Assembly: GCA_002433335.1 (NCBI GenBank)
Contig: DJHY01000171.1
Span: forward strand, 1-11,089
Length of the DNA: 11,089 nucleotides
Source of the DNA: Rhodospirillaceae bacterium UBA6608
Lineage (GTDB): Bacteria; Pseudomonadota; Alphaproteobacteria; Rhodospirillales_A; Casp-alpha2
Direction of reading: 5' to 3'
Within the stretch, counting starts at the first letter, position 1, and every line of letters begins with the position of its first letter. Below, in pieces: positions 6,784 through 11,089 of this stretch. The translations under genes and the position numbers were made by a program. Below the pieces are notes generated by a model. That model saw only the letters and a program-made list of their open reading frames with translations, did no database searches and was not told where the DNA came from.

Positions 6784-7184
6784 GCGACGCCGACGCCGGG
6801 CCCCTGCGCCTTGATAAATGGTTGTGGTTCGCGCGGTTCTTCAAAACCCGCTCGCTGGCCACCAAGTTCGTGCAGACGGGGAAATTGCGGATCAATTCGG
6901 TGATCGTGTCCAAGCCCCATTATTCGATCAAGGTCGATGACGTTCTGACATTTCCCCTGCACACGAACATCAAGGTGGTCAAGGTTGTGGCTTTGGGCGC
7001 GCGGCGTGGCCCGGCGCCCGAGGCCCAGGGGCTGTACGAAGACTTGTCGCCTCCGCCCGTTCGAAAAGACGACGCCGAACCGGCGGTGGAAACAATGCCG
7101 GTGGCCGAGCGCTCGCCCGGGGCGGGGCGACCGACCAAGCGCGAGCGGCGCGAAACGGACCGCTTGCGCGGCGACGAAGCCTGA
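6780..7184 (+). CDS. S4-domain RNA-binding protein, Hsp15-like
   Basis: This 134-residue protein has an N-terminal S4 domain (about residues 8-70). It begins LRLDKWLWFARFFKTRSLA and continues KFVQTGKLRINS, the typical helix-turn-helix-strand of Hsp15/HslR. Hsp15 binds stalled 50S subunits carrying nascent chains after heat shock. That exact function is inferred here only from the domain. Residues from about 75 on are Pro/Glu/Arg-rich and probably disordered, ending in a basic segment (GRPTKRERRETDRLR), so half of the protein is tail. The start codon lies inside the ATGA overlap with the helicase stop, and an AAGGA 12 nt upstream lies within the helicase coding sequence. Overlap plus shared RNA theme implies that helicase and S4 protein act in the same RNA process. 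In many alphaproteobacteria I recall this pair directly before fdxA and carD. Here other genes intervene. Confidence 0.9.
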   Translation: MSDADAGPLRLDKWLWFARFFKTRSLATKFVQTGKLRINSVIVSKPHYSIKVDDVLTFPLHTNIKVVKVVALGARRGPAPEAQGLYEDLSPPPVRKDDAEPAVETMPVAERSPGAGRPTKRERRETDRLRGDEA

Positions 7185-7208
7185 GTTTCTTGTTTCTCCA
7201 AAACGGAA

Positions 7209-7265
7209 AAGGCCGCCCGGAGGGACCGCGTCGAAATCGTTTTCGGGCGGTTTCCGGGCGGCCTT
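7209..7265 (-). terminator. Large composite hairpin between the S4 gene and the AhpD-like gene
   Basis: The outer stem is 12 bp perfect (7209-7220 with 7254-7265). Inside are a 5-bp stem (7225-7229 with 7247-7251) and a 5-bp tip (7232-7236 with 7241-7245). On the minus strand it is followed by TTTTCCGTTTT, a usable terminator tail for the gene ending at 7297. On the + strand the tail is poor, but the hairpin could still protect or end the helicase/S4 message. Confidence 0.65.
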
Positions 7266-7296
7266 CCGTGGGGCCACCAGAGGGGGGTGCAGGGTT

Positions 7297-7848
7297 TTAG
7301 GCGGCCTGACGGGTAACCAGATCGACGACCGGGAAATCGATATCCGTGCGGGCGACGTTGTTCAGGTAGTTGGTGAACTGGTTGAGGGCGACCTGGGCGA
7401 CGATTTCGGTCACATCGGCATCGGACAGGCCGTCGGAACGGGCGTCGGAGATGTCGGCGTCGGTGACCTGACCGCGGGTTTCCAGGATACGGCGGACCAG
7501 GGTGAGGACGGCCTGGATGCGGGCATCCGACGACCGGCCGGTCTGGTTCAAGCGGGTTTCCGCCTCATCGACCTTCAGGTTCTTGGAAATGAAGGTATGG
7601 GCCGAAGTGCAATATTCGCAGCCGTTGAACCCGGCGACGGCAAGCGCAATGGCTTCGCGGGTCTTGGCCGTCAGGGCGCCGCCAGCCAGCGCGCCGGAGA
7701 ACGCGAGGTAGCCGTCGAGCACGGCCGGCTGGTTGGCCATCACCTGGGTGAGGTTGATCGCGGCGCCCAGCTTCTGTTTTACGATATCCAACAGGTCCTT
7801 GGCGCGGCCTTCGGCGTTGACGGGATTGACTTGGTTCAGGCGGGACAT
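7297..7848 (-). CDS. AhpD-like/carboxymuconolactone decarboxylase-family protein
   Basis: This 183-residue all-helical protein of the CMD/AhpD superfamily is probably a cytosolic thiol-dependent peroxidase or reductase-type enzyme. The diagnostic motif CEYCTSAH (Cys77, Cys80, His84; CxxCxxxH) is intact, preceded by TREAIALAVAGFNG with a conserved acidic residue at 65. The second half (about 95-183) is a typical helical dimer or hexamer region. The start at 7848 has AAGGAG 8 nt upstream. The open frame continues upstream through the operators, but that part is not coding-like. It is transcribed divergently from a TetR regulator, with two shared palindromic operators and a good -35/-10 (7936-7965). 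It is therefore most likely the regulator's main target, induced by an electrophile, quinone or peroxide. The substrate is unknown. True decarboxylase activity is unlikely given the CxxC pair. Confidence 0.92.
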   Translation of the reverse strand: MSRLNQVNPVNAEGRAKDLLDIVKQKLGAAINLTQVMANQPAVLDGYLAFSGALAGGALTAKTREAIALAVAGFNGCEYCTSAHTFISKNLKVDEAETRLNQTGRSSDARIQAVLTLVRRILETRGQVTDADISDARSDGLSDADVTEIVAQVALNQFTNYLNNVARTDIDFPVVDLVTRQAA

Positions 7849-7872
7849 GGTCGAAACTCCTTCTTGATAAAT

Positions 7873-7892
7873 GTTACGGACCGGTCGGTAAC
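7873..7892. promoter_or_regulatory. TetR-type palindromic operator, site 1
   Basis: This is a 20-bp palindrome, GTTACgGACC / GGTCgGTAAC, with nine of ten pairs matching. It lies in the 5' leader of the AhpD-like gene, 11 bp upstream of its AAGGAG. It shares a 13-bp core (TTACGGACCGGTC) with site 2. The centres are exactly 73 bp apart, close to seven helical turns, so regulator dimers would face the same side of the DNA and looping is possible. Confidence 0.8.
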
Positions 7893-7905
7893 AAACTAGT
7901 CCTTG

Positions 7906-7925
7906 AAAAAGCCGCTTGAAGCGGC
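7906..7925 (-). terminator. Hairpin plus T-run in the AhpD-like leader (possible early terminator)
   Basis: On the minus strand, GCCGC-TTCAA-GCGGC (7925-7911) is followed by TTTTT (7910-7906). The stem is short (5 bp, extensible toward 7 by shrinking the loop), so it would be weak. It falls between the presumed promoter at 7936-7965 and the ribosome site, beginning only a few nt after the expected start of transcription. It may be an attenuator, a 5'-end stabiliser or a relic. Confidence 0.4.
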
Positions 7926-7943
7926 CGGTGAAGGGGTTATATT
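7916..7943 (+). promoter_or_regulatory. Candidate promoter of the TetR gene
   Basis: TTGAAG (7916-7921), a 16-bp spacer and TATATT (7938-7943) face the TetR gene at 8014. The predicted start of transcription (about 7950) falls inside operator site 2, which would give autorepression. The -10 is good and the -35 is moderate. Confidence 0.5.
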
Positions 7944-7965
7944 TCTTTACGGACCGGTCAGTCAA
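7936..7965 (-). promoter_or_regulatory. Candidate promoter of the AhpD-like gene
   Basis: On the minus strand, TTGACT (7965-7960) precedes ATATAA (7942-7937) by 17 bp, or TATAAC (7941-7936) by 18 bp. Both hexamers are close to the sigma70 consensus. Operator site 2 spans the -35 and the spacer, so a bound TetR dimer would block RNA polymerase. It overlaps the opposing TetR promoter, so the two are mutually exclusive and co-repressed. Confidence 0.65.
7946..7965. promoter_or_regulatory. TetR-type palindromic operator, site 2
   Basis: TTTACGGACC / GGTCAGTCAA is a 20-bp imperfect palindrome with eight of ten pairs matching around the same ACCGGT core as site 1. It covers the -35 and spacer of the AhpD-like promoter and the predicted start site of the TetR promoter. 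One operator can thus control both genes. Confidence 0.78.
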
Positions 7966-8013
7966 CAATTATTTTCATGCCGGTGAAAAAAGTCGATCGA
8001 AAGGACGAACAAC

Positions 8014-8607
8014 ATGGCCCGCCCCCGCAGTTTCGAGCCCTCGGAAGCCCTGTCCCATATTCTCAACGTGTTCTGGGAAAAGGGATACGAAGGCGCTTCG
8101 TTGCAGGATTTGGAGGCGGCGACGGGCTTGAACAAGCAAAGCCTGTATCGCGCTTTCGGCGACAAACGCGCGATGTATCTGGCGGCGTTGGATATGTATG
8201 AGCGGACGGAAATCGCCTGTGGTGCCGATTTGCTGCGCCAGAAGGGAACCGCAGCCGAACGCATCCAACGCTTGTTCGAAGACGCCATCCGCCATCTGAC
8301 CGAAGGGCACGACCGACGCGGTTGCTTCGTTGGGAACGCCAGTGTCGATCAGGCCTCGTTGGATGCGGAAACGGAAACCCGGGTGCGCAACATCTTGCGT
8401 CGGTTACAGGAAGCGATCGAAAGCGCGCTGGCCGTATCGCCCCCTTATGACGAAGACGTCGCCCTGCGCCGCCGCCGCGCCATGGCGTTGCTGGCCGGGT
8501 ATATGGGGTTGCGGGTGCTGATCAAGGTCGGCATGGGCCCGGCGGAATTGCGTGATGTCATGGATGCGACCCTGGCCCCGATCCGCCAGGGCGAAGGCCA
8601 AAGCTAG
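8014..8607 (+). CDS. TetR/AcrR-family transcriptional regulator
   Basis: This 197-residue dimeric repressor starts MARPRSFEPSEALSHILNVFWEKGYEG, and its helix-turn-helix is SLQDLEAATGLNKQSLYRAFGDK (29-51). Both are textbook TetR_N features. The rest is the helical ligand and dimer domain. A single conserved-looking cysteine in RRGCFVGNAS (Cys104) sits where related electrophile-sensing members carry a reactive Cys. Another cysteine is at 69. The AAGGA ribosome site (8001-8005) is 8 nt from the start. It is divergent from the AhpD-like gene across two matching operators, so auto-repression plus repression of the neighbour is the natural reading. The inducer is unknown. Cys104-based sensing of quinones, aldehydes or oxidants is an inference from the partner gene. 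The gene converges on the methyltransferase at 8615 with a 7-bp gap and no obvious terminator. Confidence 0.94.
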   Translation: MARPRSFEPSEALSHILNVFWEKGYEGASLQDLEAATGLNKQSLYRAFGDKRAMYLAALDMYERTEIACGADLLRQKGTAAERIQRLFEDAIRHLTEGHDRRGCFVGNASVDQASLDAETETRVRNILRRLQEAIESALAVSPPYDEDVALRRRRAMALLAGYMGLRVLIKVGMGPAELRDVMDATLAPIRQGEGQS

Positions 8608-8614
8608 GCGCGCC

Positions 8615-9229
8615 CTACGCCTGTTTTCGGAAAATCACCGACAGATTGTTTGCAGGCATCTCGATCTGTTCGATCAGTCGCAAGCCATGCTTCGCGGCTT
8701 CTGCCGAGACGTCGTCCAAGTCCCGTACGCCCCAGGCCGGGTCCTGCGCTCGCAACGAGCCGTCGAACCGGGCGTTGCTGTCCGCCGTGTGGCGACCGTC
8801 GATCATGAACGGGCCGTAGAGGTACAACAGCCCGCCTTCGGAAAGAATGTCCCCGGCGCCCGTGAGCAACCCCAGGCAGGCGGCCCAAGGGGCGATATGG
8901 ATCATGTTCGCGGATAGCACGACGTCGGCCCTGTCGACCGGCCAGGGATGGGCGGTGACGTCCAGGTCCAGGGCGGGCGGCTGGTCCAGGCCCGCGAATT
9001 CCGCCCAGGCATCGACCGAGGCCCGGTGGCGTGGGTCCGGGTCGGACGCCTGCCATTCCAAATGGGGTAGGGCGGCGGCGAAGGCGGTGATGTGTTGACC
9101 CGATCCGGATCCGATTTCCAGCACCCGGCCCTGTTCCGGCAGGACCCGTTGTAGAACGTCGAATATCGCCTGCCCATTGCGGCGGGTGGCGGGGAAGTCG
9201 AGGCGGTAATCGTCGGATGGCGGTATCAT
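8615..9229 (-). CDS. DUF938-type class I SAM-dependent methyltransferase
   Basis: This is a 204-residue protein with a Rossmann-type methyltransferase fold. N-terminal DFPATRRNGQAIFDVLQRVLP fits DUF938 members, which start with an Ala/Arg-Asn helix. SAM motif I is VLEIGSGSGQH (36-46), followed by WQASDPD as the acidic strand-2 motif and ADVVLSANMIHIAPW as motif IV. LYGPFMIDGRHTADSNARFDGSLRAQDPAWGVRD further on is strongly reminiscent of this family. The substrate is unknown. The start at 9229 gives the usual family length (about 200-210). Upstream in-frame ATGs at 9322 and 9310 would add a non-conserved extension running into the divergent gene's start. No convincing ribosome site is seen before 9229, so the start is less certain than the identity. 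It diverges from the TerB-like gene and converges on the TetR gene, so it is probably a single-gene transcript. Confidence 0.9.
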   Translation of the reverse strand: MIPPSDDYRLDFPATRRNGQAIFDVLQRVLPEQGRVLEIGSGSGQHITAFAAALPHLEWQASDPDPRHRASVDAWAEFAGLDQPPALDLDVTAHPWPVDRADVVLSANMIHIAPWAACLGLLTGAGDILSEGGLLYLYGPFMIDGRHTADSNARFDGSLRAQDPAWGVRDLDDVSAEAAKHGLRLIEQIEMPANNLSVIFRKQA

Positions 9230-9324
9230 GGCACGGGATTTAGGGGCGCCGGTCGCCCGGGGCAAGATAAACCCGTAATTTAGCTGTGGTTGAGGACCGG
9301 CGCTGCACATGCTAACTGACATGC

Positions 9325-9804
9325 ATGCTTGCGAAATTGAAATCCTGGGCCGACCGGCTTTCCGCCGCTGACGCCGGTCATGCGCCCGCCGCCGGGGCGA
9401 GTGAACTCGAAGCCGCGACGGCCCTGTTGCTGGTCGAGGCCGCCAGCCTGGACGGGGAATTCGACGACGGCGAGGAAGCGGTGATCCGCGAACTGTTGAT
9501 TGCTGAGTTCGGCCTGGATGACGCCGAAGTGGCGCGGTTGATCGCCGATGCCCGCGTCCGCGCCGACGACTCGGTCGAACTTTACGGCATGACCCGACCG
9601 ATCAAGGATCACATGACGCCCGAGGATCGGGTGCGCATCGTCGAGATGCTTTGGGCGGTTGCCTATGCCGATGGCGAACTGCACGATTACGAAGCCAGCC
9701 TGGCGCGCCGGGTCGCCGGATTGCTGTATGTTACGGACCGCGATAGCGGCGCCGCCCGTAAACGGGTTCTGGCGCGGCTTGAGCCGAACGGCGATAGGGC
9801 GTAA
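9325..9804 (+). CDS. TerB-like (tellurite-resistance TerB family) protein
   Basis: This 159-residue cytosolic helical protein resembles the TerB-like family (COG4103 type). Two acidic repeats mark it: LDGEFDDGEE (42-51) and ADGELHDYE (115-123). Each follows a hydrophobic helix, matching the duplicated metal-binding half-sites of TerB. The N-terminus (about 1-25) is Ala-rich and variable. Solo TerB-like proteins are common in alphaproteobacteria outside any tellurite operon, and no other ter genes (terA, C, D, E, Z) are here, so a tellurite role should not be assumed. There is no Shine-Dalgarno before 9325. A weak TTGAGG (9290-9295), 17 bp, TAACTG (9313-9318) would place the start of transcription at the ATG itself, so a leaderless message is possible but only lightly supported. 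The out-of-frame ATG at 9321 is ignored. Confidence 0.85.
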   Translation: MLAKLKSWADRLSAADAGHAPAAGASELEAATALLLVEAASLDGEFDDGEEAVIRELLIAEFGLDDAEVARLIADARVRADDSVELYGMTRPIKDHMTPEDRVRIVEMLWAVAYADGELHDYEASLARRVAGLLYVTDRDSGAARKRVLARLEPNGDRA

Positions 9805-9910
9805 TAGAAGGCTCAAATAATGGCCCTGGCCGTGGTTTTGCAAACTTATTGCTTGTTTCAACAGGCCGCATTTTGAATTTTTCAGGATTACCCATCATAC
9901 GGAGCCCGCA

Positions 9911-10246
9911 ATGACCTACGTCGTCACCGAGAACTGCATCAAATGTAAATTCCAGGACTGTGTCGAAGTCTGCCCGGTGGACTGCTTCTACGAGGGCGAA
10001 AACTTCCTGGTCATCCATCCCGACGAATGCATCGACTGCGGTGTTTGCGAACCGGAATGCCCGGCCGAGGCGATCGTTCCCGACACCGAGCCGGGGATTG
10101 AGGAATGGATGGAAATCAACGCCAAGTATGCCACGTCCTGGCCGAACATCACCTCCAAGGGTGACTGTCCCGCCGATGCCGACGATTGGAACGGCAAGGA
10201 AGGCAAGAAGGACATGCTGAGCTCCAATCCGGGCCAGGGTTCCTAA
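9911..10246 (+). CDS. fdxA: 7Fe ferredoxin FdxA ([3Fe-4S][4Fe-4S])
   Basis: This is a 111-residue soluble electron carrier of the Azotobacter FdI/FdxA type. The cysteines fall exactly as in that family, shifted by one: Cys9, Cys17 and Cys50 for the [3Fe-4S] cluster, and Cys21, Cys40, Cys43 and Cys46 for the [4Fe-4S] cluster. Cys12 and Cys25 are non-ligand. Prolines follow Cys21 and Cys50. The C-terminal extension (about 65-111) with [17 protein letters not shown] is the FdxA-specific tail. GGAG (9901-9904) lies 6 nt before the start. A 106-bp A/T-richer leader (9805-9910) separates it from the TerB-like gene, but no convincing -35/-10 pair could be settled. A terminator follows at 10287-10322. 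Its exact redox partners are unknown. FdxA is usually housekeeping and adjacent to carD, as here. Confidence 0.97.
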   Translation: MTYVVTENCIKCKFQDCVEVCPVDCFYEGENFLVIHPDECIDCGVCEPECPAEAIVPDTEPGIEEWMEINAKYATSWPNITSKGDCPADADDWNGKEGKKDMLSSNPGQGS

Positions 10247-10286
10247 CGCCGTTTCTTCGGCCTGAATTTCGCCGAATGAATCTCGC

Positions 10287-10322
10287 AGGCGCGTTCCGTG
10301 ATGACGGGACGCGCCTTGCCTT
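10287..10322 (+). terminator. Intrinsic terminator after fdxA
   Basis: A 13-bp stem with one G:U pair (10287-10299 with 10304-10316), loop GATG, is followed by TTGCCTT. It lies 40 bp after the fdxA stop. The T-tail is interrupted, but the stem is strong. It separates fdxA from the region before carD. Confidence 0.75.
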
Positions 10323-10393
10323 ATGGCGGAAAGCGGCGTTCTAGCAGCGGTTGTGCGCCCGCGAAGCCGGGGGTGGTTTTTCGCTGAATTTTA

Positions 10394-10402
10394 TGTTACA
10401 AT
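10394..10402 (+). promoter_or_regulatory. Extended -10 promoter before the non-coding region upstream of carD
   Basis: TG-T-TACAAT is an extended -10 element (TG at 10394-10395, TACAAT at 10397-10402) with five of six matches to TATAAT. The -35 position is poor (TGGTTT about 17 bp upstream), as is common with extended -10 promoters. Transcription would start near 10408-10411, about 280 nt before the carD ATG. Confidence 0.6.
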
Positions 10403-10431
10403 CCGCCATTGTCGACCCAAAGGTCTATATG

Positions 10432-10473
10432 TCCCCTCGGAATCGCCCATTCGACCGTCCGGGGGGATTTTTT
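10432..10473 (+). terminator. Promoter-proximal intrinsic terminator 1
   Basis: A 10-bp stem with one G:U pair (10432-10441 with 10458-10467) and a 16-nt loop is followed directly by TTTTTT (10468-10473). It lies only about 25-60 nt after the predicted start of transcription. It could yield a short RNA of about 65 nt or act as the off-state of a leader. Confidence 0.65.
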
Positions 10474-10543
10474 GGGTTCGGCATCCGGCTGTGGAGCAGG
10501 CTTCAGTCCTGTCGGGGAAGGCAGCCATTCGTTTCAGGGATAG

Positions 10544-10585
10544 AACCGGTCTGCGACCCCTATCGAGTCGCTGGGCGGTTTTTTT
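10544..10585 (+). terminator. Intrinsic terminator 2 of the region upstream of carD
   Basis: The outer stem AACCG/CGGTT (10544-10548 with 10576-10580) and the inner stem GCGAC/GTCGC (10553-10557 with 10567-10571) are separated by a small internal loop. A run of seven T follows (10579-10585, partly in the stem). Its outer left arm can alternatively pair with 10475-10479. Confidence 0.65.
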
Positions 10586-10691
10586 AACCTCTGAAACGGG
10601 CCGTGCACCGCCGTCGATGAAGGGAAGACGGGCGCGGTGGGCTTGGGCAGCCCATTGAAAAAGAAGGGTAATTTCGGAGTTGACCTCACCT

Positions 10692-11089
10692 ATGTCCAAA
10701 CAAGAAGAACTGCAGATTGCGACCGGCGATTATGTCGTCTATCCGACCCACGGTGTCGGCAAAGTGATTGGCGTCGAGAGCGAGGAAATTGCAGGCCATA
10801 AGCTCGACCTGTTTGTTATTTCCTTTGATAAAGACCGCATGACTCTGCGGGTTCCCGTGTCGAAGGCCCCGACCTCGGGCCTGCGCAAGCTGTCGACCCG
10901 TAAGATCATGGACGAAGCCATGACCACCCTGAAGGGCCGCGCGCGCGTTAAACGCACCATGTGGAGCCGCCGGGCCCAGGAATACGAAGCGAAGATCAAT
11001 TCCGGCAACCCCGTTTCCATCGCCGAGGTTGTCCGCGATCTTCACCGCAACGTCGGTCAGCCGGATCAGTCGTTCTCGGAACGGCAGAT
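10692..11089 (+). CDS. carD: CarD/CdnL-family transcriptional regulator (3' end outside window)
   Basis: This is the first 132 residues of a CarD_CdnL_TRCF-type protein that binds the RNA polymerase beta subunit and stabilises open complexes at many promoters, including rRNA promoters. The N-terminal RNAP-interacting Tudor-like domain is clear: IATGDYVVYPTHGVGKVIGVE (9-29), HKLDLFVISFDKDRMTLRVPVSK (36-58) and GLRKLST (63-69). The start of the helical DNA-contacting domain follows (KRTMWSRRAQEYEAKINSGNPVSIAEVVRDLHRN). The start at 10692 is supported by family alignment. GGAG lies 12 nt upstream, a rather long spacing. The frame runs off the window with no stop, and the family usually has about 160-175 residues. 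The neighbour order fdxA, carD is the one I expect in alphaproteobacteria. Transcription may depend on read-through of the two terminators before it, or on a promoter within 10586-10691 that I could not identify. Confidence 0.95.
   Translation, partial: MSKQEELQIATGDYVVYPTHGVGKVIGVESEEIAGHKLDLFVISFDKDRMTLRVPVSKAPTSGLRKLSTRKIMDEAMTTLKGRARVKRTMWSRRAQEYEAKINSGNPVSIAEVVRDLHRNVGQPDQSFSERQ

Larger units (their letters stand above)
10409..10585 (+). ncRNA. Candidate small RNA or attenuated 5' leader upstream of carD
   Basis: The 445 bp between fdxA and carD hold no credible gene. The fdxA terminator is at 10287-10322, then come a promoter (10394-10402) and this about 177-nt segment. It contains one hairpin with T6 (10432-10473), an irregular arm (GGCTG 10487-10491 with CAGCC 10522-10526; CAGG with CCTG inside) and a second hairpin with T7 (10544-10585). 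GGTTC (10475-10479) can pair with GAACC (10543-10547). That pairing would compete with the outer stem of the second terminator, a terminator/antiterminator-like choice. It may therefore be a small RNA (about 65 or about 177 nt) or a regulated carD leader. From 10586 to 10691 I see only a 6-bp hairpin (TGGGCT 10638-10643 with AGCCCA 10649-10654) and the ribosome site. No Rfam family was recognised. Confidence 0.5.

Noticed and set aside
9805..9910. Promoter of fdxA
   Set aside because: Several TTGNNN hexamers exist in this A/T-richer leader, but none has a convincing -10 at 16-18 bp, so no promoter was annotated.
10487..10526. Resemblance of the GGCTG...GGGGAAGGCAGCC segment to SRP (4.5S) RNA
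   Set aside because: Only the GGAAGG-CAGCC part is similar. The conserved SRP core pairing and the second strand of the internal loop are not in place.
10403..10585. Possible 6S RNA (right size, flanked by promoter and terminator)
   Set aside because: A closing stem joining both ends can only be drawn using bases upstream of the predicted start (10403-10407), and the central-bubble pattern was not recognisable.
10323..10658. 111-codon open frame between fdxA and carD
   Set aside because: It runs through a promoter and two terminator hairpins, has an unusual composition and no ribosome site, and an overlapping alternative frame is equally open. It is treated as non-coding.

Overview
The window is chromosomal DNA from a GC-rich alphaproteobacterium, probably in or near the Rhodospirillales. 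I infer this from protein character (AcnA, HtpG, FdxA, CarD) and from the arrangement SUV3-like helicase, S4-domain protein, 7Fe ferredoxin FdxA, CarD, which I remember as a common alphaproteobacterial neighbourhood. No database search was possible, so the taxonomy is an inference.

Layout, left to right. (1) 1-525: 3' end of aconitase acnA, closed by a strong hairpin terminator. Facing it is a short minus-strand gene (616-837) for a Tat-type exported, extremely lysine-rich protein. (2) 838-1115: a divergent control region with five heptamers phased at exactly 11 bp (944-994), resembling a PhoB/OmpR-type operator. It is followed by a 66-aa gene (1116-1316) and a hairpin terminator that also serves the convergent htpG. 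(3) htpG on the minus strand (1434-3362), with a 16-bp tandem repeat at its stop codon and an RpoH-like promoter. It diverges from pcm (3474-4166). (4) pcm, a SUV3/MgpS-type helicase (4210-6783) and an S4 RNA-binding protein (6780-7184) run co-directionally. The last two overlap by ATGA. (5) 7209-9804 holds four accessory genes: an AhpD-like CxxCxxxH protein diverging from a TetR regulator, with two near-identical palindromic operators between them, then a DUF938-type methyltransferase diverging from a TerB-like protein. (6) fdxA (9911-10246) with its terminator, then a 445-bp non-coding stretch, then carD, cut by the window end.

How the genes work together. HtpG, Pcm, the helicase and the Hsp15-like S4 protein all fit protein and RNA quality control or stress. 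The TetR/AhpD-like pair looks like a self-contained, autoregulated redox or electrophile-response switch. CarD is a global RNA-polymerase-binding regulator.

The most interesting non-coding signals are the stretch before carD (extended -10 promoter, two tandem intrinsic terminators and a competing structure, so either a small RNA or an attenuated leader), the 11-bp-phased operator array upstream of the 66-aa gene, and the dual-operator TetR switch with a hairpin plus T-run in the AhpD-like leader. I did not recognise a defence system, phage, insertion sequence, CRISPR array, tRNA or rRNA.
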